A stretch of DNA of 64,000 bases from Rhodococcus sp. PAMC28707. GTDB lineage: Bacteria; Actinomycetota; Actinomycetes; Mycobacteriales; Mycobacteriaceae. The first letter of the stretch is position 1, and every line of letters begins with the position of its first letter. This document shows, piece by piece, positions 55,328 to 62,701 of this stretch. The stretch spans positions 2,046,001 to 2,110,000 of the forward strand of contig NZ_CP039253.1 of assembly GCF_004795915.1 (NCBI RefSeq). Direction: 5' to 3'. The position numbers and the translations under genes were made by a program. The notes under the pieces are model-generated. The model ran no database searches, was not told the DNA's origin, and was given only the letters and a program-made list of their open reading frames with translations.

Positions 55328-56347
55328 TCATTCACCCTTCAGCAACTCGATGACCGGTGCGAACGCTTCCATCTGTGTGGGGAAAACCCCGACATAGGAC
55401 ATCGTTGTTTTCGCGCGAACGTTACGGATTTGGTCGGCAATTTCCTCGTACGTTCCGAACGCGAGGTACGGCGAGGTCAAAATATCCTCGATACTCAACT
55501 TCACATCCACGTCGACGTTCGGCGGATAGCCGTTGTCGAGAGCAGCCAGCGCCATCTCAGCCATCTGCTCACGATCGTCCGTGACCACGATGGTCGTGAT
55601 TGCCCAGTTCAGTTCGATCTCCTCGAAGCGCTCTCCGGCTGCCTCACGGATGAGCTCGACGCGTTCGATCGTCTTCTCCAACGTCATACCGGACAGACGA
55701 AGCTTGCCGTCCTTCGTCGAACTCGGCACGACCGAGATGATGTCGGCATACTTTGCAGCCAGTGCCAACATCCGAGGGCCACCACCGCCGACGCAGATCG
55801 GCGGTCTCGGTCCCTGACGTGGCCGTGGACTGCCCTTCAAGCCGGTGATCTTGAAATGTTTGCCCTCGAAATTGCACTCTTTGCCGCGAAGCAAAGTATC
55901 GAGAATCTGGAGACTCTCCTCGAGCTTCTCGATACGTACACCCGGCCGGTCGTACGTGATGCCGGCCTTGTCGTACTCGTCACGCATCCAGCCTGCGCCC
56001 AGCCCGAGCTCGAGGCGGCCCCCCGAGAGAACGTCGATGGTCGCGGCGTCCTTGGCCAGAATCGCCGGATGCCGAAACCCGTTCGCGAGAACTGCGGTAC
56101 CAAGACGGATCTTCTCCGTCGCCACCGCGAGCGCGCCGAGCGCCGCAATCGGGCCGACCTGATTGCCGAGGTGATCCGGGATCATGAAGCTGTCGTAGCC
56201 GAGCTCCTCGGCCAGCTGCGCCAGCTTGATGAACTTGCGCGCCCCACCCTCCTCTGCGTTGCCCTCACCGCCTGCTGCGAAGCGGAACGGACGAAGCGCC
56301 CTGATCTGCCCATCAGCGGGTAGATCCGGGGCCTGGGCGGAACACAT
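55328..56347 (-). CDS. LLM-class F420-dependent oxidoreductase
   Basis: A 339-residue luciferase-like TIM-barrel protein. 'RPFRFAAGGEG...ARKFIKLAQLAEELGYDSFMIPDHLGNQVGP', GTAVLANGFRHPAILAKDAATIDVLSGGRLELGLGAGW and ICVGGGGPRMLALAAKYADIISV are typical of the F420-dependent LLM group (MSMEG_2516-like). It presumably uses F420 or FMN to reduce or oxidise a small molecule. In M. tuberculosis fadD32 is followed directly by the cutinase gene, so this is an extra gene here. Whether it takes part in mycolate metabolism is unknown. The first 15 or so residues before RPFRF look non-homologous and the start may be further in. Confidence 0.85.
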   Translation of the reverse strand: MCSAQAPDLPADGQIRALRPFRFAAGGEGNAEEGGARKFIKLAQLAEELGYDSFMIPDHLGNQVGPIAALGALAVATEKIRLGTAVLANGFRHPAILAKDAATIDVLSGGRLELGLGAGWMRDEYDKAGITYDRPGVRIEKLEESLQILDTLLRGKECNFEGKHFKITGLKGSPRPRQGPRPPICVGGGGPRMLALAAKYADIISVVPSSTKDGKLRLSGMTLEKTIERVELIREAAGERFEEIELNWAITTIVVTDDREQMAEMALAALDNGYPPNVDVDVKLSIEDILTSPYLAFGTYEEIADQIRNVRAKTTMSYVGVFPTQMEAFAPVIELLKGE

Positions 56348-56533
56348 GTATAGGTCTCCTCGATGCGGGTGCGCGTAGATTCCAGCGCCGATTGCGCCTA
56401 CTCCAAGCGGCCACTCTATCTGCTCACTACCCGGGAATACACCTGCCGGGGTACACGAGGACCAGCTTTGTGCCTATTCCCCAGAGGGCGGTGTGGACCT
56501 TGTGACACCTCCAGTGGGCCCGGTCCCCTCTAC

Positions 56534-57502
56534 TCAGGAGTGCGGAATCGCCGGCGCCTGCTCGATCAGACCGGCCGCCCACTGCGCAGTCCATTGCGTA
56601 GACGTAGTGCCGCTGTCATCGACGACGAAGGTGTTGTACGACGCATGCACCGGGTTACCTGCAGCCCCCACGAGAATTCCGAGGCTCTGCGGAATGTTGC
56701 GCAGCGACAAGCCTTCCGACGGAGCAGTACAGATGAGATCGCCTGGCGCACATATCTGGTTGACCACCGAATCGAGTGAACCGAATCCGCCGGCGCGGGC
56801 CCCGGTCATCGTGACGCCGGGAAAGTCGAGACCACCGAGTGCAACCTCGGCGCCGACGCCGTCGACCGGCGGTCCGATGTCCTGACCGGAGGTGCCGTCA
56901 CGGCGCCCGTCCGCTATCAATGTCACGCCCAGAACCTTGTCCGCTGAGACCGGTCCGTTGCCTGCACCGATCTCGGCTGCAATGTCGCCTGCTATGACCG
57001 CACCTTGCGAGAAGCCAGCCAGGATGTAACTCGTCAGCGGGCAATGCTCGCTGACGCGGGTCAGTTCGGCCTTCGCTGCCGCAGTACCCGCGGTGCGAGA
57101 GTTGTTGTACGACTGCTGGCCGTCGGGCGGGAACGCGATCGGGTTGGAGAACTGCGCAACATACGGGACCGTGTACACACTTGCCCGTCCCGGCTCGAAC
57201 TGCTCCTGCAGCGGACGAGTCACGTTCAGCATCAACGACAACGGATTGGCCGACGGGTTGTACGGATCATCGGTCGCCGAAGATTCCCAGGTACCGGGGA
57301 TGGCGATGACCGAGACATCGGCACAGTCCGCCGGTTGCGACGTCTGTTCACCAGGGCCGGGCTCTGGCACCGGAGAAGGCACAGTGTCCGGCAGCCTTCC
57401 GGCAAGCAGATACCACGCGGCCACGATGATCAGGCCGAGAACAACTGCTACCGCAAGGAGCTTCGGTAGCAGATGCCTCTTTTTCTTCGTCCCGTTCGCC
57501 AT
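56534..57502 (-). CDS. cutinase-like envelope lipase Culp6 (Rv3802c type)
   Basis: A 322-residue alpha/beta hydrolase of the cutinase family. A basic N terminus and one membrane helix (LLAVAVVLGLIIVAAWYLLAG) anchor it outside the membrane. A Pro-rich linker follows, and the catalytic domain carries Ser165 (AGFSQGAV), Asp255 (CAPGDLIC) and His286 (GNPVHASYN). Conserved cysteines pair as in cutinases. The Rv3802c ortholog is an essential phospholipase/thioesterase acting in mycolic acid metabolism. The gene lies between the mycolate synthesis and mycolyltransferase groups, as in mycobacteria. It follows the DUF732 lipoprotein gene by 8 nt, so these two are co-transcribed. Confidence 0.9.
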   Translation of the reverse strand: MANGTKKKRHLLPKLLAVAVVLGLIIVAAWYLLAGRLPDTVPSPVPEPGPGEQTSQPADCADVSVIAIPGTWESSATDDPYNPSANPLSLMLNVTRPLQEQFEPGRASVYTVPYVAQFSNPIAFPPDGQQSYNNSRTAGTAAAKAELTRVSEHCPLTSYILAGFSQGAVIAGDIAAEIGAGNGPVSADKVLGVTLIADGRRDGTSGQDIGPPVDGVGAEVALGGLDFPGVTMTGARAGGFGSLDSVVNQICAPGDLICTAPSEGLSLRNIPQSLGILVGAAGNPVHASYNTFVVDDSGTTSTQWTAQWAAGLIEQAPAIPHS

Positions 57503-57510
57503 CGAGACCG

Positions 57511-58056
57511 TCAGGCCTTACAAATCGTGTTCTGCGCGGCGGTGATGTAGAGCTGAGCGGTCTCGCCTGCCTGTTCGGCCGTGATCTGCGTGCCCGACGC
57601 GCTGGCCTCGACCCCCACGTTGGCTGTCACGAACGTCGAGATCTCGTCCGGTGCGACACCCTGCGACTGCGCCGAACAAATGTAGGTGGCCGTCGAGATG
57701 GCGATCTCACCGTTGCCCGCCGGGGTGACCCCACTCTTCTTCAACTCTTCGAGAAACGCCTGGCCTCGATCGTCCATCGGCACCTGGGTTGCACCCGGGA
57801 AGTCCTCGGGTACCGGCTGCGGCTGCTCCGGTGGTGCCGTCGCTGCCTCACCGGGACTCGTCACTGCGGCCGACGTCGTCGACTCGCTCGCCGAGGTCGT
57901 CGCCGAGGTGGTCGAGGATTCGGCCGTAGTGGTGGTGGCGGTGGTGGTCGGTACCCCGGTGGCGGTGGAGTCGTCGCTTCCGCAGGCGACCAACATTCCA
58001 CCTGCAGCTACGGCGAGAACACCCATCGACAGGGTTCGGGCCAGAGACGTTCGCAT
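57511..58056 (-). CDS. DUF732-like lipoprotein
   Basis: A 181-residue predicted lipoprotein. Signal sequence with lipobox MLVACGS, a Thr/Ser-rich low-complexity stalk (about 30-75, typical of O-mannosylated linkers), and a C-terminal DUF732-like domain (DRGQAFLEELKKSGVTPAGNGEIAISTATYICSAQSQG...ITAAQNTICKA) with two cysteines. It is the second such protein in the window (first at 9607-10077). The ATG at 58056 is used; upstream codons to 58098 precede the signal peptide. Co-transcription with the cutinase suggests an envelope role. Confidence 0.72.
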   Translation of the reverse strand: MRTSLARTLSMGVLAVAAGGMLVACGSDDSTATGVPTTTATTTTAESSTTSATTSASESTTSAAVTSPGEAATAPPEQPQPVPEDFPGATQVPMDDRGQAFLEELKKSGVTPAGNGEIAISTATYICSAQSQGVAPDEISTFVTANVGVEASASGTQITAEQAGETAQLYITAAQNTICKA

Positions 58057-58171
58057 GTTCAATCCAGTCCTCACAAGCGCATGATTCACGAGCGGCATCG
58101 TTCAACGCGTGAGGGTACAGAGTTCCACTGAGAGGAACCTGAAGCGGGACCCCGAACCTCTCGAGCTGCGG

Positions 58172-60019
58172 TCACGGCGCGATTGTGACCTTGCCATCCT
58201 TCACAGTGATGATGCCGAACTGGAAGTTCTGTTGCACGCCGCCACCGTCGATATCGAACTGATCACTGGTGAGATATCCCAATCGGCCACCTTCGTAGCC
58301 GACGCTCTTCCATGCGTCGAAGATCTCACCGTTGCGAATTGCCCAAGCCCCGGTCAGCGGACTCCAGTAGACGTTGCCACCCTCGAACTCGTTGAACCGG
58401 CCGCCATCCTTGATCGGACCGAGCTCACTGGTCTTCGGGAAGCCGAGTGGGCCGTTCTCCCATCCGAGTTGGCCGTACTTGCCGAGGATCATGCCCTGCA
58501 CCGAGTGGGTACCGAGTTCGGGACTGAAGTACATCGCGCCGATCTCGAAGCCCTGGACCGCGCCCGGCTTCGACGGCGTCGCCACCTCGTCGAGCACCGG
58601 GTATCCCAACGGGCCACCCTCGTAGCCCTGGCGTGCCCACTCGTCGAGGATCGCGCCACGCACGGCGTGCGCGCCGGTCTGCGGCGTGAAGTAGACCATT
58701 CCGTTCTGGAATGCGTTTCCGCGTCCGCGTCCGTCGGGAGTTCCGAACTCACCGGTCTTCGGGAAGCCCAGTGGGCCCGAAGGACCGCCGGAGCCCTGGT
58801 AATTGCCGCCGATCGCACCTGCGACTACCTGAGCGCCCGAGTCGGGCGAGAAGAAGACGCGTCCGAACCTGAAGTCCTGTGCACGACCGCCTGCGACGTT
58901 GTATTCCGGGGTCAGGCAGTCGCCCAGCCAGGAATTCGCGCCCGACGCGTTGCCGATGGCTCCGGCGACGTTGCATGCGGGCTTGTCGACGTCGACGTCG
59001 AGTGCGCCGGCGAGCTGCGGCCAGAGCTGATGCAGCTCGAACTGCCAGTACTCCCACGTATGTGTTCCCGACGGCCGGTAATTGACCTGGGCGGGGATTC
59101 CGAGCTTGTTCAGTTTGGTCGCAAATGTCTGTGAGGTCAGGCGCGAGAGGATTTCCAGTCCCATACCGGCGTAGTTGGAGCTGACTCCCGGGATGCCCGA
59201 CGGCGGATCGTACGGTCCGGCTGCGCCGTTTCCGCTCGATACGTAGAGACTGACGCCTTCGAGCTGATCGGCCAACAGGTATGGGTCGTGCTGAGCCCAG
59301 AGATCATTGGTGGGCGCACCCCACATCGCTTTGGAGTTGTACCCGCCCGCGTCGGTCATCGCGTACTGAATCGCCTGTGGCATGCCGAGAGACGTCGTCG
59401 TAAGAATGCCGGACAGCGACGCTGCGAACGTGAAGAAGCCCTGGTTGCGTGCAGCGAGGAACATCGCGGCCGTGCCACCCATCGACAGGCCGACGACACC
59501 ACGAGTCTGGTTGGTGCGCCAGTCGTTCTCGAGGATCGGTGGGAGTTCCTTGGTCAGGAACGTCTCCCACTGATAGTTCTTCCCCTGATCCTGGTCGATC
59601 CAGTCGGAATAGAAGCTCGACTGTCCACCGACCGGAAGTACGACGTTGACGTTCTTGTCGGCGAAGTAGGACTCGATGTCCGTCTCCAGCGTCCATCCGT
59701 TCTCGGTGTCCGTTGCTCGGAGACCATCGAGCATGTACACCGAGGGGAACACGGCCTGTGGGTTGATGTTCCAGTCGCGCGCGAGCAGGAGCTGGACCTG
59801 AATCGGAGTGCCCATCGAAGGAGACGTGATCCAGAGCGCCACGCGACGGTCCGACAGCCAATCGACTTGGGTGACGGTAGCTCCGGAGGGTGCCTGCGTC
59901 TGCGCAGGCAAGGACGCGGGTACCGGAGTCGCTTGCGCAATGCCGGCCGCGCCGAACGGCGATGCCAGGGCGACGGCCAATGCCGCTGCTACTCCGAACC
60001 GAGCAAGCCCACTGCGCAT
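58172..60019 (-). CDS. mycolyltransferase with C-terminal LGFP repeats
   Basis: A 615-residue secreted protein. Signal peptide (cleaved near AGIAQA). Antigen 85-type esterase domain to about residue 345 with 'YMLDGLRATDTENGW', nucleophile GLSMGG and catalytic His in SGTHTWEYWQ. Five LGFP-type repeats of about 55 residues follow (LGDCLTPEY, LGFPKTGEF, LGYPVLDEV, LGFPKTSEL, LGYLTSDQF), each with a FxxGxxYxxPxTGAxxVxGxI pattern. LGFP repeats are thought to bind the arabinogalactan, as in the PS1/Cop1 protein of Corynebacterium glutamicum. It should tether mycolyl transfer to the wall. The ATG at 60019 has GGAGAG ahead; the longer frame to 60184 only reads through a hairpin. Confidence 0.92.
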   Translation of the reverse strand: MRSGLARFGVAAALAVALASPFGAAGIAQATPVPASLPAQTQAPSGATVTQVDWLSDRRVALWITSPSMGTPIQVQLLLARDWNINPQAVFPSVYMLDGLRATDTENGWTLETDIESYFADKNVNVVLPVGGQSSFYSDWIDQDQGKNYQWETFLTKELPPILENDWRTNQTRGVVGLSMGGTAAMFLAARNQGFFTFAASLSGILTTTSLGMPQAIQYAMTDAGGYNSKAMWGAPTNDLWAQHDPYLLADQLEGVSLYVSSGNGAAGPYDPPSGIPGVSSNYAGMGLEILSRLTSQTFATKLNKLGIPAQVNYRPSGTHTWEYWQFELHQLWPQLAGALDVDVDKPACNVAGAIGNASGANSWLGDCLTPEYNVAGGRAQDFRFGRVFFSPDSGAQVVAGAIGGNYQGSGGPSGPLGFPKTGEFGTPDGRGRGNAFQNGMVYFTPQTGAHAVRGAILDEWARQGYEGGPLGYPVLDEVATPSKPGAVQGFEIGAMYFSPELGTHSVQGMILGKYGQLGWENGPLGFPKTSELGPIKDGGRFNEFEGGNVYWSPLTGAWAIRNGEIFDAWKSVGYEGGRLGYLTSDQFDIDGGGVQQNFQFGIITVKDGKVTIAP

Positions 60020-60146
60020 GATGATGACTCTCCTTCGTTCTTGCTGACGATGTCTTTCTACACGCGAACTACGCGGAAGCACACGAGGCTCGCTGTGACT
60101 GGTGGTGCAATTGTTGATGGTTCCATCTGGAACTTGCTCCGGCAGA

Positions 60147-60191
60147 CGCGTAAATGCCGTCCTGCACCTGGTGCAGGACGGCATTTACGCG
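60147..60191. terminator. perfect 22-bp hairpin between mycolyltransferase genes
   Basis: CGCGTAAATGCCGTCCTGCACC (60147-60168), one central T, then its exact complement to 60191. It lies 28 nt after the stop of the upstream gene (60220) and before the promoter region of the LGFP gene. There is no T-tract. The extreme stability still suggests transcription termination or mRNA end protection. Confidence 0.65.
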
Positions 60192-60219
60192 AATTCAGAA
60201 CTCGATCTCGTGTTCGAGA

Positions 60220-61221
60220 TCAGGCGTTCAGTGCCTCGAGGATCTGACCACGGGCCTTGAACAGCTCGGCGGACCAGTACGGCCACGCGTGGATACCGCT
60301 CGACGGGAAGTCGAACGTCGCCGGGATACCGAGCGTGGCCAGGCGGACCTGGAATGCGCGGCTGTTGGCGAGCGCCAGGGCTTCGAGAGCCATGCCGTTT
60401 GCCGTGTTGTAGAAGTCGATCGGAGCACGCGGCTTGTCGAACTCGCCGGGCAGACCACTGGCAGCCGAGACGTACAGCGACAAGCCCTTCAGCTTCGGAG
60501 CGAAGACGAACGGGTCGTTGCGAAGCCACGCCGGGCTCCAGGGCGGTCCCCACATCGAGTCGACGTTGAACCACGACTGCGAGAGCATCGCCACGCGGAT
60601 GGCTTCACGCATACCGGGAGCAGAGATGTTCAGGTATCCGGAGAACGAACCGGCGAACTTGAACTGGTCGCGGTGGTACGCAGCGAGCGTCAGTGCAGCC
60701 GAGCCACCCATCGAGATTCCGACGACAGCGTTGTTGTTACGCGAAACGCCGTAGTTCTCGAGGTAGGCCGGAAGATCCTCCGTCAGGAAGGTTTCCCACT
60801 TGTAGGTGACTTCCTGGCCGTTCAGGTTGGAAGCTGCGTACCAGTCACTGTAGAAGCTGGCCTGCCCACCGACGGGCATGACGAGCGTGACGTTGTCCCC
60901 GGCGAATTGGTCTTGCGCATTGGTCTCGAAGGACCACGCGTTGCGGTCGTCGCGGGCGCGGAGTCCGTCGAGCAGGTAGAGAGCGGCATCGCCGCCGCGC
61001 GCTGCCCACTGGACCTGGACCTTGATCGGACCCATCTCGGACGGGACGAACAGGTCTTCGCGTCCACCGGCCGGGGCCTTGTGAACAACTGCGCTCGGTG
61101 CCGCGAGAGCAGTTGCGCCGCCCACTACACCGACGGCGAGTGGGAGGACGAGGGCTGCCGCGCCGACGCCGATGAGGCGTTTACCCCACCTGGCTTTACT
61201 GCTGAGGCCAGCAAATCGCAT
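60220..61221 (-). CDS. antigen 85-type mycolyltransferase
   Basis: A 333-residue secreted mycolyltransferase. Signal peptide with cleavage near TALAAPSA, then 'EDLFVPSEMGPIKVQVQWA', YLLDGLRARDDRNAW, 'VTLVMPVGGQASFYSDWY', the nucleophile GISMGG, and the catalytic His in SGIHAWPYWSAEL. The fibronectin-type 'TYKWETFLTEDLPAYL' segment and the helix PGMREAIRVAML are well conserved with Ag85 proteins. It transfers mycolate from trehalose monomycolate to arabinogalactan or another trehalose monomycolate. The nucleophile serine is present, so it is not an MPT51-type inactive paralog. Close paralog of the next gene upstream. Confidence 0.93.
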   Translation of the reverse strand: MRFAGLSSKARWGKRLIGVGAAALVLPLAVGVVGGATALAAPSAVVHKAPAGGREDLFVPSEMGPIKVQVQWAARGGDAALYLLDGLRARDDRNAWSFETNAQDQFAGDNVTLVMPVGGQASFYSDWYAASNLNGQEVTYKWETFLTEDLPAYLENYGVSRNNNAVVGISMGGSAALTLAAYHRDQFKFAGSFSGYLNISAPGMREAIRVAMLSQSWFNVDSMWGPPWSPAWLRNDPFVFAPKLKGLSLYVSAASGLPGEFDKPRAPIDFYNTANGMALEALALANSRAFQVRLATLGIPATFDFPSSGIHAWPYWSAELFKARGQILEALNA

Positions 61222-61293
61222 GAATCGTGCTCTCTCTCATCTACTGCAGGTCTCCGCGATAATGCGGCGCCCGGCGTGCCAACAGGGCATCTT

Positions 61294-61309
61294 CGGCCCT
61301 GTCGGGCCG
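61294..61309. terminator. small GC hairpin
   Basis: CGGCCC-TGTC-GGGCCG forms a perfect 6-bp stem in the gap between the two mycolyltransferase genes. It lies 72 bp upstream of the 60220-61221 gene start. With the larger hairpin at 61364-61410 it probably isolates the two transcripts. Confidence 0.35.
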
Positions 61310-61363
61310 TAAGTAAAGGGGTGTTCGGTCGTGAACTAAGACTGGAGGGTATTCCACTCATCA

Positions 61364-61410
61364 GCCCCAGGGCAAAACTGCGGCTTCGCGTCGCAGATCT
61401 GCCCTGGGGC
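61364..61410 (-). terminator. nested stem-loop terminator
   Basis: GCCCCAGGGCA (61364-61374) pairs with its exact complement at 61400-61410. Within the loop CTGCG and CGCAG pair again, giving a two-level hairpin about 100 nt after the stop of the 61514-62506 gene. Confidence 0.6.
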
Positions 61411-61513
61411 CGATATCAAGAACTGAGAGTAGCCTGTGCAAGCCCCGCCGACCAGCCTGTAAACGTCGTGAACTTTCACAACAGGACCAAAAGCGGGGAC
61501 TTCGCCGGGCACT

Positions 61514-62506
61514 TTATCCGATATTCGCACTCAGATCAGGTGCCATGATGTGAGCCTGTTCCTGCCAGTAGCCCCACTGATGGGTACCCACTGCCGGGAA
61601 TGCGTACGTCACGTTGTTGGCACCGAGGCTCGCCATCCGGATCTGGAACGCGCGGCTGTTGGCCAGAGCAATGGCCTCGAGTCCCATGGCGTTACCGGTG
61701 TTGAAGTAGTCGATCGGAGAACGCGGCTGATCGAGTCCGCCCGGCAGACCGCTTCCTGCGAAGACCCACACGCGGGTGCCGTTGTCGCGAAGTCGCGGTG
61801 CGAACACGAACGGATCGTTACGCAACCACGCCGGATCCCACGGCGGTCCCCACATGGCGTCGATGTTGAAGCGACCCGAATCGAGAAGTGCAAGACGCAT
61901 TGCCTCGCGCATTCCGGGAGCCGAGATGTTCAGGTAGCCGGACAACGAACCCGCGTAGCTGAACTGGTCGGGATGATAGGCAGCAAGCGTCAGCGCAGCG
62001 CTGCCGCCCATCGAGATGCCGACGACGCCGTTACGATTCGGATTGAAGCCGAGGCGGCTGGAGAGGTTGTTGCGCAGATTCTCCGTCAGGAACGTCTCCC
62101 ACTTGTACGTGGTCTGCTGTCCGTTGAAGTTGGACGGTGCGTACCAGTCGCTGTAGAAGCTCGACTGCCCACCGACAGGCTCGACGACGTTGATGTTCCA
62201 CGACGCCAAGAACGCGCCGACGTCGGTCTCGTGCTCCCAGCCGGAAATGTCGTTGGTGGCGCGCAGGCCGTCGAGCAGGTAGACCACACGATTGGTGTTG
62301 CCGTCAGCAGCGCGCCAGATGCGGCTCTTGATCGGCCCCATGCTGGAGTCGGTGACGAAGTCGAACGCTCGCGAGTCGAACGCCGCGTTGGCGGTTGCGC
62401 CTGTCCCGGCTACGGCCAGACCGGCGGGCACGATCACGGCGAGCATCAGCGCTGTGAGCACTCGACGCGCGCGTCCCGCGCCGCTCTTCTTGGTTCTTCC
62501 CAGCAT
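61514..62506 (-). CDS. antigen 85-type mycolyltransferase
   Basis: A 330-residue secreted mycolyltransferase, nearest relative of the neighbouring 60220-61221 product. Twin-basic N terminus (RARRVLTALMLAVIVPAGLAVAG) with a signal peptide ending near ATANA. YLLDGLRATNDISGWEHETD, 'VEPVGGQSSFYSDWY', nucleophile GISMGG and catalytic His in VGTHQWGYWQ. The full triad is in place. AGAGG lies nine bases before the ATG. It is encoded next to aftB, the position occupied by fbpA in M. tuberculosis, so it is the likeliest positional equivalent. Confidence 0.93.
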   Translation of the reverse strand: MLGRTKKSGAGRARRVLTALMLAVIVPAGLAVAGTGATANAAFDSRAFDFVTDSSMGPIKSRIWRAADGNTNRVVYLLDGLRATNDISGWEHETDVGAFLASWNINVVEPVGGQSSFYSDWYAPSNFNGQQTTYKWETFLTENLRNNLSSRLGFNPNRNGVVGISMGGSAALTLAAYHPDQFSYAGSLSGYLNISAPGMREAMRLALLDSGRFNIDAMWGPPWDPAWLRNDPFVFAPRLRDNGTRVWVFAGSGLPGGLDQPRSPIDYFNTGNAMGLEAIALANSRAFQIRMASLGANNVTYAFPAVGTHQWGYWQEQAHIMAPDLSANIG

Positions 62507-62701
62507 GCAGTCTTACCTCTCAGCGGTGTGGTGAGCCGTACCAGTGGGCTATTCGCCCGTTTCAGCGGTATGAAATTTGGTCCTTGCGGGACCAGCATTC
62601 ACACACATCTTTCGCATACATCGGCCGAAGCGCGATACCCGTTACTAAAATGAGATATCCCATCTTGGCCTCGAATGGATATCGAAGCAACTGACGGCCG
62701 C

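Noticed and set aside
60147..60191. Attachment site or insertion-sequence end
   Set aside because: No integrase, transposase or target duplication is nearby; a hairpin for transcript ends is the simpler reading.
60154..61548. 464-codon open frame on the plus strand
   Set aside because: It runs antisense through the mycolyltransferase gene and its hairpins, and has no domain, no ribosome binding site and the codon pattern of a mirror frame in GC-rich DNA.
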